Assembly: GCA_018701055.1 (NCBI GenBank)
Contig: JABIUH010000133.1
Location: forward strand, 1 to 5,215
Direction of reading: 5' to 3'
Length of the DNA stretch: 5,215 nt
Source: Woeseia sp.
GTDB taxonomy: Bacteria > Pseudomonadota > Gammaproteobacteria > Steroidobacterales > Woeseiaceae
Shown in pieces: positions 5,147-5,215 of the stretch. Position numbers and translations under genes: made by a program. Numbering within the stretch: the first letter of the stretch is position 1; each line of letters opens with the position of its first letter. Below the pieces are notes generated by a model. It saw only the letters and a program-made list of their open reading frames with translations. It made no database searches and was not told the DNA's origin.

Positions 5147-5215
5147 ATGGATCTCGCAAAAGCGAAGGCAGTTGTAACCGGCGCGGCATCAGAATTGGGC
5201 CTTGGCTTCGCCACC
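5147..5215 (+). CDS. Short-chain dehydrogenase/reductase, N-terminus, partial
   Basis: The first 23 codons of a gene that runs off the right edge. The translation begins MDLAKAKAVVTGAASELG, the first beta strand and nucleotide-binding turn of a Rossmann-fold short-chain dehydrogenase. The family motif T-G-x3-G-x-G is present as T11-G12-A-A-S-E16-L-G18, so the second Gly is Glu, though another Gly follows at 20. Twenty-one bases after a thiolase, it is likely to act on the thiolase substrate or product: a 3-hydroxyacyl-CoA dehydrogenase or an acetoacetyl-CoA reductase. The catalytic Ser-Tyr-Lys lie outside the window, so the exact reaction and the choice of NAD or NADP cannot be judged. Confidence 0.8.
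   Translation, partial: MDLAKAKAVVTGAASELGLGFAT

Overview
This window reads as an ordinary stretch of gammaproteobacterial chromosome of intermediate GC content. Supporting signs are a xerD-dsbC gene pair in the same order as in E. coli, a queA gene next to a tRNA-Leu gene that encodes its own CCA end, and a Nudix hydrolase of the short zinc-ribbon type. Genus cannot be judged from the sequence. I see no CRISPR array, insertion sequence, phage gene or defence system. The tyrosine recombinase present is housekeeping XerD, not an island integrase.

Layout: positions 1-97 (minus) hold the first 32 codons of queA. Between queA and the tRNA lies a divergent regulatory region with a plausible stable-RNA promoter (142-169), a degenerate 5' third of a second tRNA-Leu (196-220) and a run of hairpins. 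An intact tRNA-Leu(CAA) follows at 309-393, and a Nudix hydrolase gene starts only 34 bases after it (428-973, plus). This gene faces dsbC (995-1738, minus), which lies downstream of xerD (1894-2823, minus). The xerD upstream region is shared with a divergent gene for a membrane PlsC-type acyltransferase (3102-3872, plus). That region carries two palindromes of the form GTGAC-N4-GTCAC, one of them an exact match to the CRP-type consensus. A thiolase gene (3944-5125, plus) follows, then, 21 bases later, the start of a short-chain dehydrogenase (5147 to window end, plus).

Functionally there are three groups. The left part concerns tRNA supply and modification (QueA, tRNA-Leu). The middle pairs chromosome dimer resolution (XerD) with periplasmic disulfide isomerisation (DsbC), a linkage of position rather than function. 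The right part is lipid-related: lysophosphatidate-type acylation, then a thiolase/dehydrogenase pair likely acting on acetoacetyl-CoA or 3-ketoacyl-CoA.

The least ordinary signals are the tRNA-Leu relic with its structured downstream region, the paired palindromes in the xerD/acyltransferase intergenic region, and a Gly-to-Glu change in the nucleotide-binding motif of the partial dehydrogenase. None amounts to a new system.
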